From assembly GCF_003589595.1 (NCBI RefSeq), contig NW_020653718.1, forward strand, positions 1,863,651 to 1,927,650: a stretch of 64,000 bases of DNA. The letters are read 5' to 3'. The stretch's first letter is position 1; the number at the start of each line of letters is the position of its first letter. The notes beneath the pieces are model-generated. The model was not told the origin of the DNA and searched no databases. It saw only the letters and a list, made by a program, of their open reading frames with translations. Both the position numbers and the translations under genes were made by a program. This document shows, piece by piece, positions 1-12,100 of this stretch. Source of the DNA: Hyposmocoma kahamanoa. Lineage: Eukaryota > Arthropoda > Insecta > Lepidoptera > Cosmopterigidae.

Positions 1-116
1 CTATTGCAATAAAACGGCAATTTCATACTTTAACCCCTAATAGTTACAAAGGAAAGGAAAGTATCGCAGGGACGGGGGGAAATAAATATTCTTCATTTAA
101 TCTGATTCACACAAAC

Positions 117-3100
117 CTGAGTAACTTCTTCAACTGTCTTAATTTTATACATGTCACCTTTGTGATGTGTCATTTCAAATGTGGTGGCGGTCCACACTTC
201 TCTGATTGCTTTCAGCCCGTTCTCTATAGCTAATTCCATCGTGGCAGCATTAGAAATCTCTGCTATATCGTCGGCATAAGCTTGGAAGTTCAGGCGCATG
301 ATCAGCTCTAGTTTAAAATCTTCGGAGTTTTGGTCAAAGTCACTGTGTTAGAAATATATTACGAATTTTTGTTTAATGAACTTATTTCTGTTATAGAACG
401 CACCGGCAGAGCAATTGCACTAGCCAGAATACAGCTTGTGCAATTGTCGTTCTACAAACATCTCGTTATTGACGGCGAGCCGCAATGCGAGCCGAAGAAT
501 GCGATTCTTCGTATCCTTGACAGAAGGCGCTACGCGTTATAATATTTTGCTTAAGAAATTACAGCATAGCTTAACCTAAGTAGGTAAGTAGCTAAATACA
601 AACAATCAACTTACACTCCAACCAGGCTTTTAATTCTATCCCAGTGTCTTTCTCTCATACAAGGATTCTTCAGATCATTAATTAAAGGTAATGTGCGGCG
701 GAAATTATCAACTTTCACTCGAGTGGTGTCAATAATGTCCCAACCTTTCTCTTTCAACTGTCGTGAAAGACGATTGAAATTTCTGGGTACAAATAAAAAA
801 CACTTTTTTATTACAATGTTATTTAATACATTCTTTGGGCCCATGTCGTTTACTTTTTTTGTGAGACTAAGTGGTGAGAAGAACAAATCGTCCACTTGGT
901 AGTAAGTGACATGTCTGTTCAAGAGTTGCAGTACCACTCAGTGCTTTAAATCACAAAGATCTGAGAGGCACTGCCACTGCGCCCGTCACCCTGAGACATA
1001 AGTTGCCAAGTCCCACGTGCCTGTAATTTCACCAGTGCCCTTACCTTTCATAACCGGAAGGCAGTAATGGTCACGTTACTGTTTAGCGGCAGAAATAGGT
1101 AAGAATCTTCTTGAATACCATGGGCCGAATTCAGCTAAGCATTCGATAGTATTCAAATAAGATGGCTGCTGCATAGACTTTTCGGTAAGGTTTGACGAGG
1201 CAAAACATTCAATAAAATTACCGGCCGAATCCGTGGTCCACCCAAGTGAACCAGATAGGTGGTCCACTGGCAAAAAGTGGAATTAAACACTATAGGCTCA
1301 TCACTATATTTATAATCTAGGAATTCAAATGTATACCTAAAGAGAAACATAACATTTTCTTCCATTTCATCGGTTTCCAGTTCCCAAAATGTTAAAGACT
1401 TGTATTTATCCCACGAATCTTCCCATTGTCCAACTAATCCCCAAACTTCCTCTAATTTTTCAAGTTCCTTTTCCATTTTTTGTAGATCCAAGTTCACTGG
1501 CGTCCTAAGGAAAATATGTACCGATACAATCAATAATAAAAATTTGTTCACAGTTTATACTTAAGTATTTAATAACTGAGGGGTAGATGTCATATCTACC
1601 CTTCTTTTTTCTTATGGAATTATAAATATATCATAAAAGTTTGTCATAATATTAAGTGGTATTAATATTTACGTCAAATTAAACACAGCAAGCCCATCTC
1701 TGATAGCTTGTTCTTGAGCGCGCAAGGCGTTCAATTGATCTCGGAAAGCCTTCAATTGGGACAAAGCATCTTTAGCGCTGACTTCCGAAGCCGTTGGACA
1801 ACTTTTGTAAAAGTCGTCACAAAACTCTTTGGCAGTTTCTTTAAATTGCTAGCAGAAAATTCAGAAATAAGGAAAACAAAATGAACTGGTGTAAGAAAAC
1901 TTTTAAATAAAATGTGTGGCACTTGTAACTTACCTCGGCTTGTTCCAAGAGTTCGGTCTTGAATTTATCTTTGTTTAATTCTAATGCTTTCTTAGCTTCT
2001 TCTAAAAGAACTAAGTACTCAGCCCATATATTGGGTATTTCTTCATGACGGGTGACCATTTCGGGACTTAGGTCGACGTCAAATTTATCTGGTTAAACAA
2101 ACGTTTTAGAATTGAATCAAAATAATCAGGACTCAAAACATGATCTATCTTATGTCAAAAAGGTATGAATGTACGTAGAAAATGTAATTGGTCAGTAAAA
2201 ATGTATTTTGAAAGGCTGATAATTTGGATAACTTTTTGGCTTACTTAGGACTATCATTTGATCCCCAATCGGCGGAAACTTTTTCTCTGTTGTTGGTACT
2301 TCAGCTAACAACCGCTCGTATGTCGATATAGCAGATGCTAATTCACTCAGAGTTGCTGGCATCTGCCAAACAAACAGATTATCAGTTTCTAATTATTAGA
2401 ATTTAACAATTCATATTTATATTTTGTAGCTTTTATAATTAATAGTAGTCTTACCCTCATAGCTTCTTCACTACTTTTTTCGACGTAGGAATAAATAGCA
2501 TCAATATCGAATTCTGCCATAGTTCTAAGCAGTTCACCGAGTTTTATTTGCCATAACAGACAATGTTGTATAACAGACTTCTTTAATTCACTTGAATTCA
2601 GAGTCACGAAATGTATCTGAAAAAAGATGAAATGTACCAATTACAAGCTACCACTTTAAATAATAGTCAAAATGTAATCCACAAGACAATTTTCTACTGA
2701 CCTGATTCGTGGTTTCTTGTATTTGAACAGTGTTTGCAAGCTCGCTGTAGCTTACAATTAATTTATCAAAATCGTTAGCAATATGGCCTTCTTCGCGGTA
2801 ATGAACCAGAAATTCTTCTTTATCCACTTTCCAAATATGGGCATATGGATCCCACATAGAAATGTGACTTACAATGAGATCCAAATTGTATTCAATCTCT
2901 GAAATAGTGACTTATTTTACCTCCACTTAAGTATGTACGATCAAAAGCGTGTTAAGAATTTACATCAACAGATCCTTGGGTATCCTTATGTTCAAGCGCA
3001 CACTGATGGTAAATATACAGCGGTAGGTACCTATCCTTAGGAACACCGAAGTATATCGTCGCGACATTGTGTTCACGCCCAGCCTCTATTCAAATCAATC

Positions 3101-6100
3101 GTAACGTTAAACGTAAACACTTGTTAAAGTATCCTGAAGGCTGCCGAGACATTCCAGAGGTTGCCTGCTCGGTATCTATATATATATATCTATGTATTTC
3201 AAGTAACGGGACGAACAAGTCGTGCGCCTGATGGTAAGCTACACGCCTTTCCGTAACAGTTGCAGTACCACTCAGAGCTTTAAATCGCAAAGATCTGAAG
3301 TGCACTGCCACTGCGCCCGTCACCCTGAGACATAAGTTGACAAGTCTTATGTGTCTGTAATTTCACCAGCACCCTTAACCTTCAAAGTGGAACACAGTAA
3401 TGCTGACATTACTTCTTGGACGCAGAAATAGGTAAGGTACTTCCCTGGGCGAACACTGTCACAAGGCGCTCTCCTGCTACTAAAGGACCCCAAGGAAAGG
3501 ATTCCAAGAACCCCGAGTTACGATGGGCGTGGTATTTAGTAAGTGCGCCGGTCTTGAATACTAATATAGTCCCAAAATTCAACGTTAAGCGGGGGCTGGG
3601 CGGGAGGCTAGGTTATATCAGTTCTGGTAAAAATAATTTAAAAAATCCATGTCACTTAGTTATTGTAACACATAAGTGATAATAAGCATATTTTTGAAAA
3701 TGTTGAAAATTGACACTTTAGACCACACATTTAGGTACTGTCATCTTTCGATACAGGTATATATAATTCGCCCAAATTAAGGCTTAAATCCGTCTTATTA
3801 CACTTCCCTAATATAGAGTAAGGGTCCCTGTAAATCAAGCTTACCGCAAATTTGTTTTCGTAACTATACGATTACCATAGAAATTTCAACTATAATATCA
3901 TACATGGTATGTTAGTATTCGGCATCGGCACCTAAAAATCCCCTCCCGTGCCGTCTCTTGGGCGTCGGGTCTAAGTGTCTAGCTAGATATACATCTAAAA
4001 TATACATTTTACTCACCTTCGTTAATTAATGATTGTAACTTGTTGCAGTCAGGGTCATTCGAAATAACTTCCCAAAATTTTTTCAAACCTCCGGCGGGTA
4101 GAGTGAACTTTTCATAAATTCTTGGTATCGTACTCATAATATGGACTATTTCATCCAGTATAGTATCAAATGTATCACGCAGTTCACTTTCGGGCGGAAT
4201 ATAAATTATATTTTTGCCGGACAGTATCAAATTCATCTTTATAAGAGGTGCTGGTGCCATAGTACCTATAGAAATGAAAATCAGAATGTAGTAAACTAAA
4301 CTGCCGAGTCCGCGCAGGTTTGTATCGAGTGCATAGGCCGCGCGCACTCTCGTGTCGCGCCTTTGAAGTTACCGACCAGTGGCAGATTCAAACAGGCCTT
4401 TTTCCACGGTGTGTTTTCAAGTAACGCGCGGCGCACCCGCGAAACGGGCAACGGACCATGGGAAGCCGCCTTTATCCTTCCAAACGAAATGAAATAACGC
4501 TTACATTACTGCTTGGCGGCAGAAGTAGGTAAGGTGGCAGTACTTCCCTGGACGGACTCTTTCACAAAGAACTCTCAAATACTTACCGTCACCGTGTACT
4601 AGTTTATACATATTCTGCATAGTTGACTTAATGGATAAGCGTAATGCGTCTTCCAACAAAGCATCATATCTGCGTACATATTTTATCCAATGCTCGGCCA
4701 TCTATAATAAAATATAATATTTACAAATTAACTTCGTGAGTTTTACTATAGACTTAATATTATAAGATTATCACGTTACCATTTGAATATGTGCCTCAAA
4801 TCCTTCGTACACGATCACTAAATATGTAATGATTTCTTTGTACATTTCCAATATTTTATTAGACGCTGAACCTTGCATCGTCCTCACAGTGTGTCTAAAA
4901 GCTTTTATATCGAAAACGTTGTAAATATCAAACTCTGCTAGGGGAGTGTCACAAATTTTCTCCATTATTTTTACCAAGTTGACGTTGCAGGTTTTATATG
5001 TTGTTAAAAAATCTTGTAACTGAAAAATAAAAATCAAAAATTATAATAGTGATCCAAGATGTCATACATTTTGTAGCTCAATAAAAGCTAAGAATCATAA
5101 GAAACAGGTCAATTTTGCTACCGACCGAAGGGAATGAATCATTTTTGGCATCCATTCCAATTGCCCAATCTACGAACTGAATTACTCGACTTTTCCTCAG
5201 CCTTATGCAAAAGAAATGTGAAACTTGCATAAAAAATACAATCCTACAGGGCGTGACGAAGACCAAATTTGGAGTAAGGATTTGCATGTAGCATTACTCT
5301 GTCACATTTATATGGCGAACGGCTATAGAGTGGAATTCCCTGCGTGCAGAGTCTTATTCCCTGAACGCTATAACTTGGGTCTTTTCCAGGCGAGAGTCAA
5401 TAGGCATCATTTAGGTGTGTATGCTCCATCGTCGACCTCATCGTCACTTTCCATCAGATGAGATGGAGGTCAAATGCGCAGTTACATGATATATAATAAC
5501 ACAAAAATTATTGCGATCTGTGACCTGAGATAATTGCTGTCAAAGGTTGCCGTGTTAAATCTGTAAGATATATAGCAAATTAAACAATTTTGCTCAGGTA
5601 AATCTGTAGTACTATGAAAAAAGAAAAATTAAAAAGACTCCTGCGTGCGGTTCGATATAGTATCAACTTTCCACCTAGTACCTATAATAATAAATCTTTA
5701 TCGAACAAGCAGCATATATTATGTACACAGGCTTATTTTTTAAATATTTAACAACCTTGCAGGACTATATTACAAATAACGCATCGTAAACAACTTTTTT
5801 CCATACCAGTCCGATGCAAAACGTAGCCCACACAACGTAAACGCCCACAGAGAAGGAGACGCTTGCACCTTCGAACTTACTATCTTACTACCAAAATACA
5901 CATTTAAAACGTTCTGTACCATAAAAACTAATATATTTTTGATAAATTTATTATGTTAAGTCATGGAATAAAAATTTTTGTTTATGTAGTTAGTAATAAA
6001 GTCCTGCGATGTTAAAATTGTCTCCAATATTATCTTACCTCTCCAATTTGTACAACACAGTCAGCAATGTAGGCATCTGATAAATTGGATGTATATGTTA

Positions 6101-6137
6101 ACTTGAATATGCCTGGCTGCACCTTTTTCTCGCACGC
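117..6137 (-). CDS. DNAH2: DNAH2-like exons 12-23 (tail end and linker start)
   Basis: Twelve exons encode residues 766-1456. Exon 12 (6039-6137) encodes QPGIFKLTY, the conserved motif that normally follows the YN-IL-SL segment encoded by exon 11, so the two halves join cleanly across the 13.9 kb intron. The segment from MPATLSEL (exon 18) through FPPIGDQ, WGLVGQWEDSW and RERHWDRI is the linker beginning. The last donor in the window is at 116/115, and the next exon is off the left edge. Lepidopteran SINE copies lie in introns 14 (a remnant ending about 15 bp from the exon 14 donor), 15 and 21. Confidence 0.88.
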
Positions 6138-9100
6138 CTGTTCAAAAATAACCAAGTATATAGTTTTCTACCGTAATGGTAGGTTTCTCTAAACGATGGC
6201 TACATTTTCAAGTTTAATTCCTGTGTTTATTATTTAGATTCATATTAAATAAACAAAATGATTTGTTTTACTCTTCTACTACGGAACGGAATGGAAGCGA
6301 ATTTTTGTAACGATATTGTAGATAGCATAATGAAGTATATTATGGTCAGTTGGTGTTCTCGTATCAACTTTCTAAATTAGTACATATTTAACTTCACAAG
6401 TTTGAAAGCGGCGACGGTTTTTGCGTAAAACTGTTCGACACTCGGTAAACTAAATGTTCATATCACTCCATTAGTCTTACACTTGCCGTCCATAATCAGA
6501 AGGAGCTCTGCTACCTTGACGGTAATACAATTCTGGTGAACACCAAACATCTCTCAAACGTGCTGCGCACGGATTGATAGGACGTCCGGCTTGCGTTTGA
6601 GAAAGAAATAACAAGAGAGTAAGTAACTCAGTCTGTTATGTGATAGCACGTGCCGCACGCACGATGGGTTGTGGTTGAGTTATGGGGTGGGTTGGGGGTT
6701 GGGTTAGGGGGTGAGTTAGGGGTGGGTGAGCGGGTGAGTGACCCACCCCCTAACCCACCATTTAACCCAAAAAGTATTTTGACTTGCAACAACTTACGTA
6801 GGAGGTATCGATAAATTTCATCGATAAGCACCGTCGATCATTCCACCTGTGTAGTTTTGTCCGCGTTTTCATTTTTGGCAAGAAAATATTACCACAGGAA
6901 GCATGCTCCGTGCATAATATACACAGGGATAGTAAAAATTTTTTCAAGCGTCAAGTGAGTTTTTTCGCAGTTTAAACTGGGTTCCAACACGCAACTTTTA
7001 TGATATTGCCGCTATTCTGTCTCAACTTTCGTTTACCAGACTCTACTAACACTTAAGACACCTTCAAATACGCTTATAGAAGCGGTGCAGTGGCGCTGCA
7101 GCCGCGCGACTACCTACTATTTTTCGTACAACACCTAGTCTGCAAAAGTGGCGTGACTGTGGCGATGCAGCTGTGTTTCTAAATATTGTACGAAATTAGT
7201 AATGAAGTGGCTGTAGCGTAGCGATACGCGATTGTGAATGATTTTGATTTTCGACTTTACTAATCCGTCATTCGAATGGCAAATTACTAATCTACTAATT
7301 TTCGGTTTCGAATGAGCATTCATTACTTATTAGCAACAGTCGGAAAAAGGTTCTCCACATACATAGATACATGTATAGATATAGCTACAAGGAGCGACAG
7401 AGTTAAAACCACCAAATATTAATTAATTACTGTTTCGCAATGAGTGCCGAATCATTCAGAGCTTTAAATCGCAAAGATCTGATGAGCATTGCCACTGCGT
7501 TCGTCACCCTAAGACATAAGTCGACAAGTCCCATGTGCCTATAATTTCACCAGCACCCTTACCCTTCAAAACCGGAACACAGTTATGCTGACATTACTGC
7601 TTGGCGGCAGAAATAGGTGAGGTGGCAGTACTTCCCTGGACGAACTCTTTCACAAGGAGCTCTACGGCTACTAAAAGTTGTCAAAGGCTTCAAACTTCCT
7701 TCTTTTTGCGTCGGGAGTTTAAAAACCTAGTCACAGGCGCACGTGCGCACGTGCGCGCGTCACGTGTTTTCTAAATTGCGAAGTTACACTGTTGCTCTAA
7801 AGCTCAACTCACACTGGCGCAGAGTAAGACGCGTCATGTTTTTCGCCTATTGTATATTCATCTCTATTCTCCCATTATTATGGCACAAATTTGTGTTATG
7901 CAAATATGAAAACGGGCGAATCGCTTGGATGCAGTCGAGCGGCTTCGCGCGTCGATGCGCGTCTCTTGAACGCAGGGAGGCGTCATACGCCGACCACACT
8001 GTGAACTTGGCGCACTAATGCGAGTGTCGTCGCACCTCGACGCGTGTCGCCAAGCGTTGTAGTTGAAAAACAGGACGCAACGCGGCGCTTCAACTCTGCG
8101 CCAGTGTGAGTTGAGCCTAAGCGTCTAAGCCATAGGCTCCCAAACTTTTTGGTTCACCGCCCACACAAGATTTAAAAAAATCCATGCTCACCACCACAAA
8201 AAATAAATGAAAACACTTTTTTTATATCAACATAATACAAAAATCCTAAGAATAAAATTACGTAATATATTGAAGAAAGAAAAAGACCAGGTAATTTGCG
8301 TAATTTGTCATACATGCCTCGTTATGACCTTTTTTTTTTTTTTTTTTTTTTTTACCACAATTTAAAAATGTATATGGTCAAAGAGGCAGGGAATATGTGC
8401 TCCCTTACACGCTAAACCACTTACCCAAGGACCTTGTACAAAAACTAGTTAATTGTAGTAATGCAGCCAAATGTAAAAGTAAGCTTAAGTCATTTATTTT
8501 TAATTTGTATACAGTAACTAATAGCCAGACATAGCGCATAAATCTGTGCAAGACAGCGACTGAAGCCTCCTACATATAAACCCATTATAGGGATCCAGGG
8601 TGAATATTTGAAGATGTACATATTACGCGGCGATCAGTAAAGAACCATTTAAAAAGTTCTAAATTAGACTAATTATATTTTTTCTGCAACAAGTGGGTGT
8701 TGTACTATTGTGGCCAATACATAACATTTATGTATTTTAATTATAAGTATGCAAAATAAATTCAAACGATCGCTAAATCTCATTACCATTCATGTCCCAA
8801 ATCCCAATTTTAAACAGTCAAACGTAAAAATATTTAACTTTTATGCTGAAGATCGTAATTTTTTGCTGTTATTTGTGTAAAATAATTGTGTGTACAGTAT
8901 ACTCCGAAATTACACTACTGAAAGAACATTTTTAAGTCCTTTGTGATAGCATTAAAAATTGTCCCAAGGATCCCCACTCACTACCATTTTTAAAATTGAA
9001 CGTAAGATAAAAGAATATTAACCGCCATATTTGGCGGCTAGCTGTCAAAGCAGCGCCTTGGTCTCAGTTCGTGCGAAGTAGCCGCGCCAGCCACACGTCC

Positions 9101-12100
9101 GCTCAGAAATTCGGTTACGAAATATTTCGCAAAGTTTAGGTAAAAAGTGTCTTTTGTCAAAAAAAAACTCCACACCATTCGACGTTCTACAGGTATGTAT
9201 GTTTACAGTTTTTATTATATAAACGGACTAAATGGTGTATTATTAAGTCGTTTTTGGCTTGATGCACTTTTATTATACATAGTTCCCTTAATAATAAATA
9301 TGGGGCGGAAAATAGTCAATATCTCATTACCATTTTCATAATTACCATTTTTTACCATTCGATTTTGACAAACGGTAGTGAGAAATTTCAAATGGGAATG
9401 AGTAATTGTACCAAGTTTTTTATTTTAAGCTTAGCAATTAAAAGCAGACAACTCACTAGAATATGAAAAAGTATAAAATCTGATAAAGTGTAAAAGTGAG
9501 TGGTCTATTTTTAATTACTAAACGAAACTATACCCTAAATACTAAACTATATATCTAAATAAGTGTATAAGTGTAAATTATAATAAATTCTAAGTCTAAA
9601 TCACATACTCGTATATACGGAGAAAAAACCATTGATCACGTAATTACTATGCGAAACTTAATACTATAGATACTAAATTATATATCTAAATTATAATAAT
9701 CTCTATGTCTAAATTACATATATACGGAGAAAAAACATTGATCACGTAATTATGTCTTTCAGATAGATGGATCATGCCTCGTAAAAAAAATAAGCTAAGT
9801 AAGGAAGAAATACTGGAGAAAGCAAAAACAGCACGTAGGATTAGATATGCCAAAATTAAAGCCGATCCTATGTTGTATGCTTTGGAAAAAGAAAAGGAAA
9901 GGCAAAGATACAAAGCGCGTAAAGAGCAGAAAAAAATTTTGCCTATAGGAGAATTAACCCCTAAAGCAAAAAGAGTTCAAAGACAAAAATGGAGAGAAAA
10001 TTTTAAAAAGCATTATGAAAAAAAGAAGATGGAGAAAAAGGAAGTTCAACATATGAATGACAACACACCGGAAATTAGTGATGAAGAGGATCAACCTAGA
10101 GAAGATCATGTACTCAACAGATATAATGAAAATTGCCAGAATGATCCACAGCCACCGACTTTATTGAGTCATAAAGAGAAAATGGTTCAATTGAGGGAAA
10201 AAATAAGAAAATTGAAATACACGTTAATAAAACAAACCCATAAATACAATCAAGAAACAACATTACTGAAACAAAAGAATGAGGCGTACAGAAAAATGAT
10301 TTTAAGACTGAAAAAACGATTGCAGAGTCCATATACCAAAGCTAAGATATTGTTAAAAGATAAAACAAGGGTAGAGGAAGCTAAGAAGAAAATTCTGTTT
10401 GCAGAAGCTATGAAAGAAACATTAGAATTGAATTACAAGGAGAATACTACGAAAAAAGGTAAGAGACATTTTAGTGACACTCTTCTTAGCAATCAGAAGA
10501 TTATGAAAAAGTATAAAGTACTATCTGATACCACAAATTTTCGACTCAGACCAAAGAACGTCAATAAAAATGACCAAAAACAAAATTTCGAAAAAATAAA
10601 AATGGACTTACAATGTTTTTTTGAACGAGATGATATATCAAGAGCTACGGCAGGCAAAAAAGAATTTATTACGAAAAAAAAAAGAAAGAAAACAAAAAAA
10701 TATTTAAATGACAATTTAAAAAATCTACACAAAATATATGAGGATGAATACGGAAAAATAAGTTATTCTTACTTTTGTAAGAATAGGCCCTTCTGGGTAC
10801 TTATACCAGACGTGCAAGACAGAGACACTTGCGTATGCAAAATTCACGCAAACATAATGCTATTGATCTCCGCATTGAAAAAAAGGAAAATTATAAAGGA
10901 GTCTAATCCAAACGACTTAATTAACAGCCTATGTTGTCCAAAACTAGAATGTTTAATCAAAAGATGTGGTGCATGCAAAGATAAAGTGGTCAGTTATCAA
11001 GAATTCGACAACAATGACTCCATAGCATATAAAAAATGGGAAAACAAGATGTCCACTTATATAACTAAAGGCAAAGAACAACAAAAAAGGATTATAGCGA
11101 AAATCACACTTACAAAGTTACCAACTGAAGCTATTAGAGACTTGGAGCAAATGATACCAATATTTTTAAAACATGAAGGCATAAGGAGATGGCAGTTCCA
11201 TGCTATAAAAGAATTGAAACAAAATTTGAAAGAAACCGAAGCTATAATTCATATAGATTTTAGCGAGAACTACGCTATGAAATATGAGTCTGAAGTACAA
11301 TCGTTTCATTTTGGGGGAAGCAGACAAGAATTGACACTTCATACTGCGGTAATATATTACAGAGATAGTACAAACACGGTGACAAGCAAATCTTTCTGTA
11401 CGGTTAGTGAAAGTAAGCGTCATGATTCAGCTGCCGTATGGGCGCACATTGTTCCTCTGCTAGAGTTTGTTGAAACAGTCAATAAGGACATTGACAATTT
11501 GCATTTTTTGTCAGATTCACCCAGCAGCCAATATAGGAATAAAACGATGTTTTACGCTATTGCAAAGATGTATTGGTACTTCCACAGGTTAAAGCTTATA
11601 ACTTGGAATTACTTTGAATCTGCTCATAGCAAAGGCGCAGCTGACGGAGTTGGAGCAGTTCTCAAGCGCACTGCTGATGCCGCTGTGGCACAAGGTAAAG
11701 ACGTGGCATCAATGGACGCATTTTTGGACGTAGTCACAAAAAATACACAGAATATTAAAATAGTCACAGTTCATGAATATGAAATCGCAGAAAAAGATTT
11801 GCTTATACCGTCAGATAAACTGTTACTGTTACAAGGCACAATGAAAGTTCATCAAGTTTTGTGGCAAAAAGAATCGGAGCTTCTAATATTTAGGGAGGCT
11901 AGTTGCTTTATTTGCCTGAACTCGGACTGTACACACACTAAGTTTGTTGGAGAGCTATGTTACCGTGACGAAATTGACAACAAAGAAAACGAAAGTGATA
12001 AAGGAGAAACAAATAAACAAAACAATACACGTTCAAAATATAAAACAGCAGATGGCGTTAATAAAGATAATATCAACAGTAATGTTCCGCGAAAGAAGAA

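Noticed and set aside
6661..6768. Interstitial telomere array
   Set aside because: The units are irregular and do not follow the insect TTAGG repeat.
8326..8355. Poly-T run as a retrotransposon tail
   Set aside because: The T run stands alone, with no recognisable retrotransposon body or duplication around it.
9147..9192. Transposase start at 9147 through splicing
   Set aside because: The frame does splice in phase, but its first codon is GTG, and no ATG exists in the leader exon. ATG 9774 is preferred.
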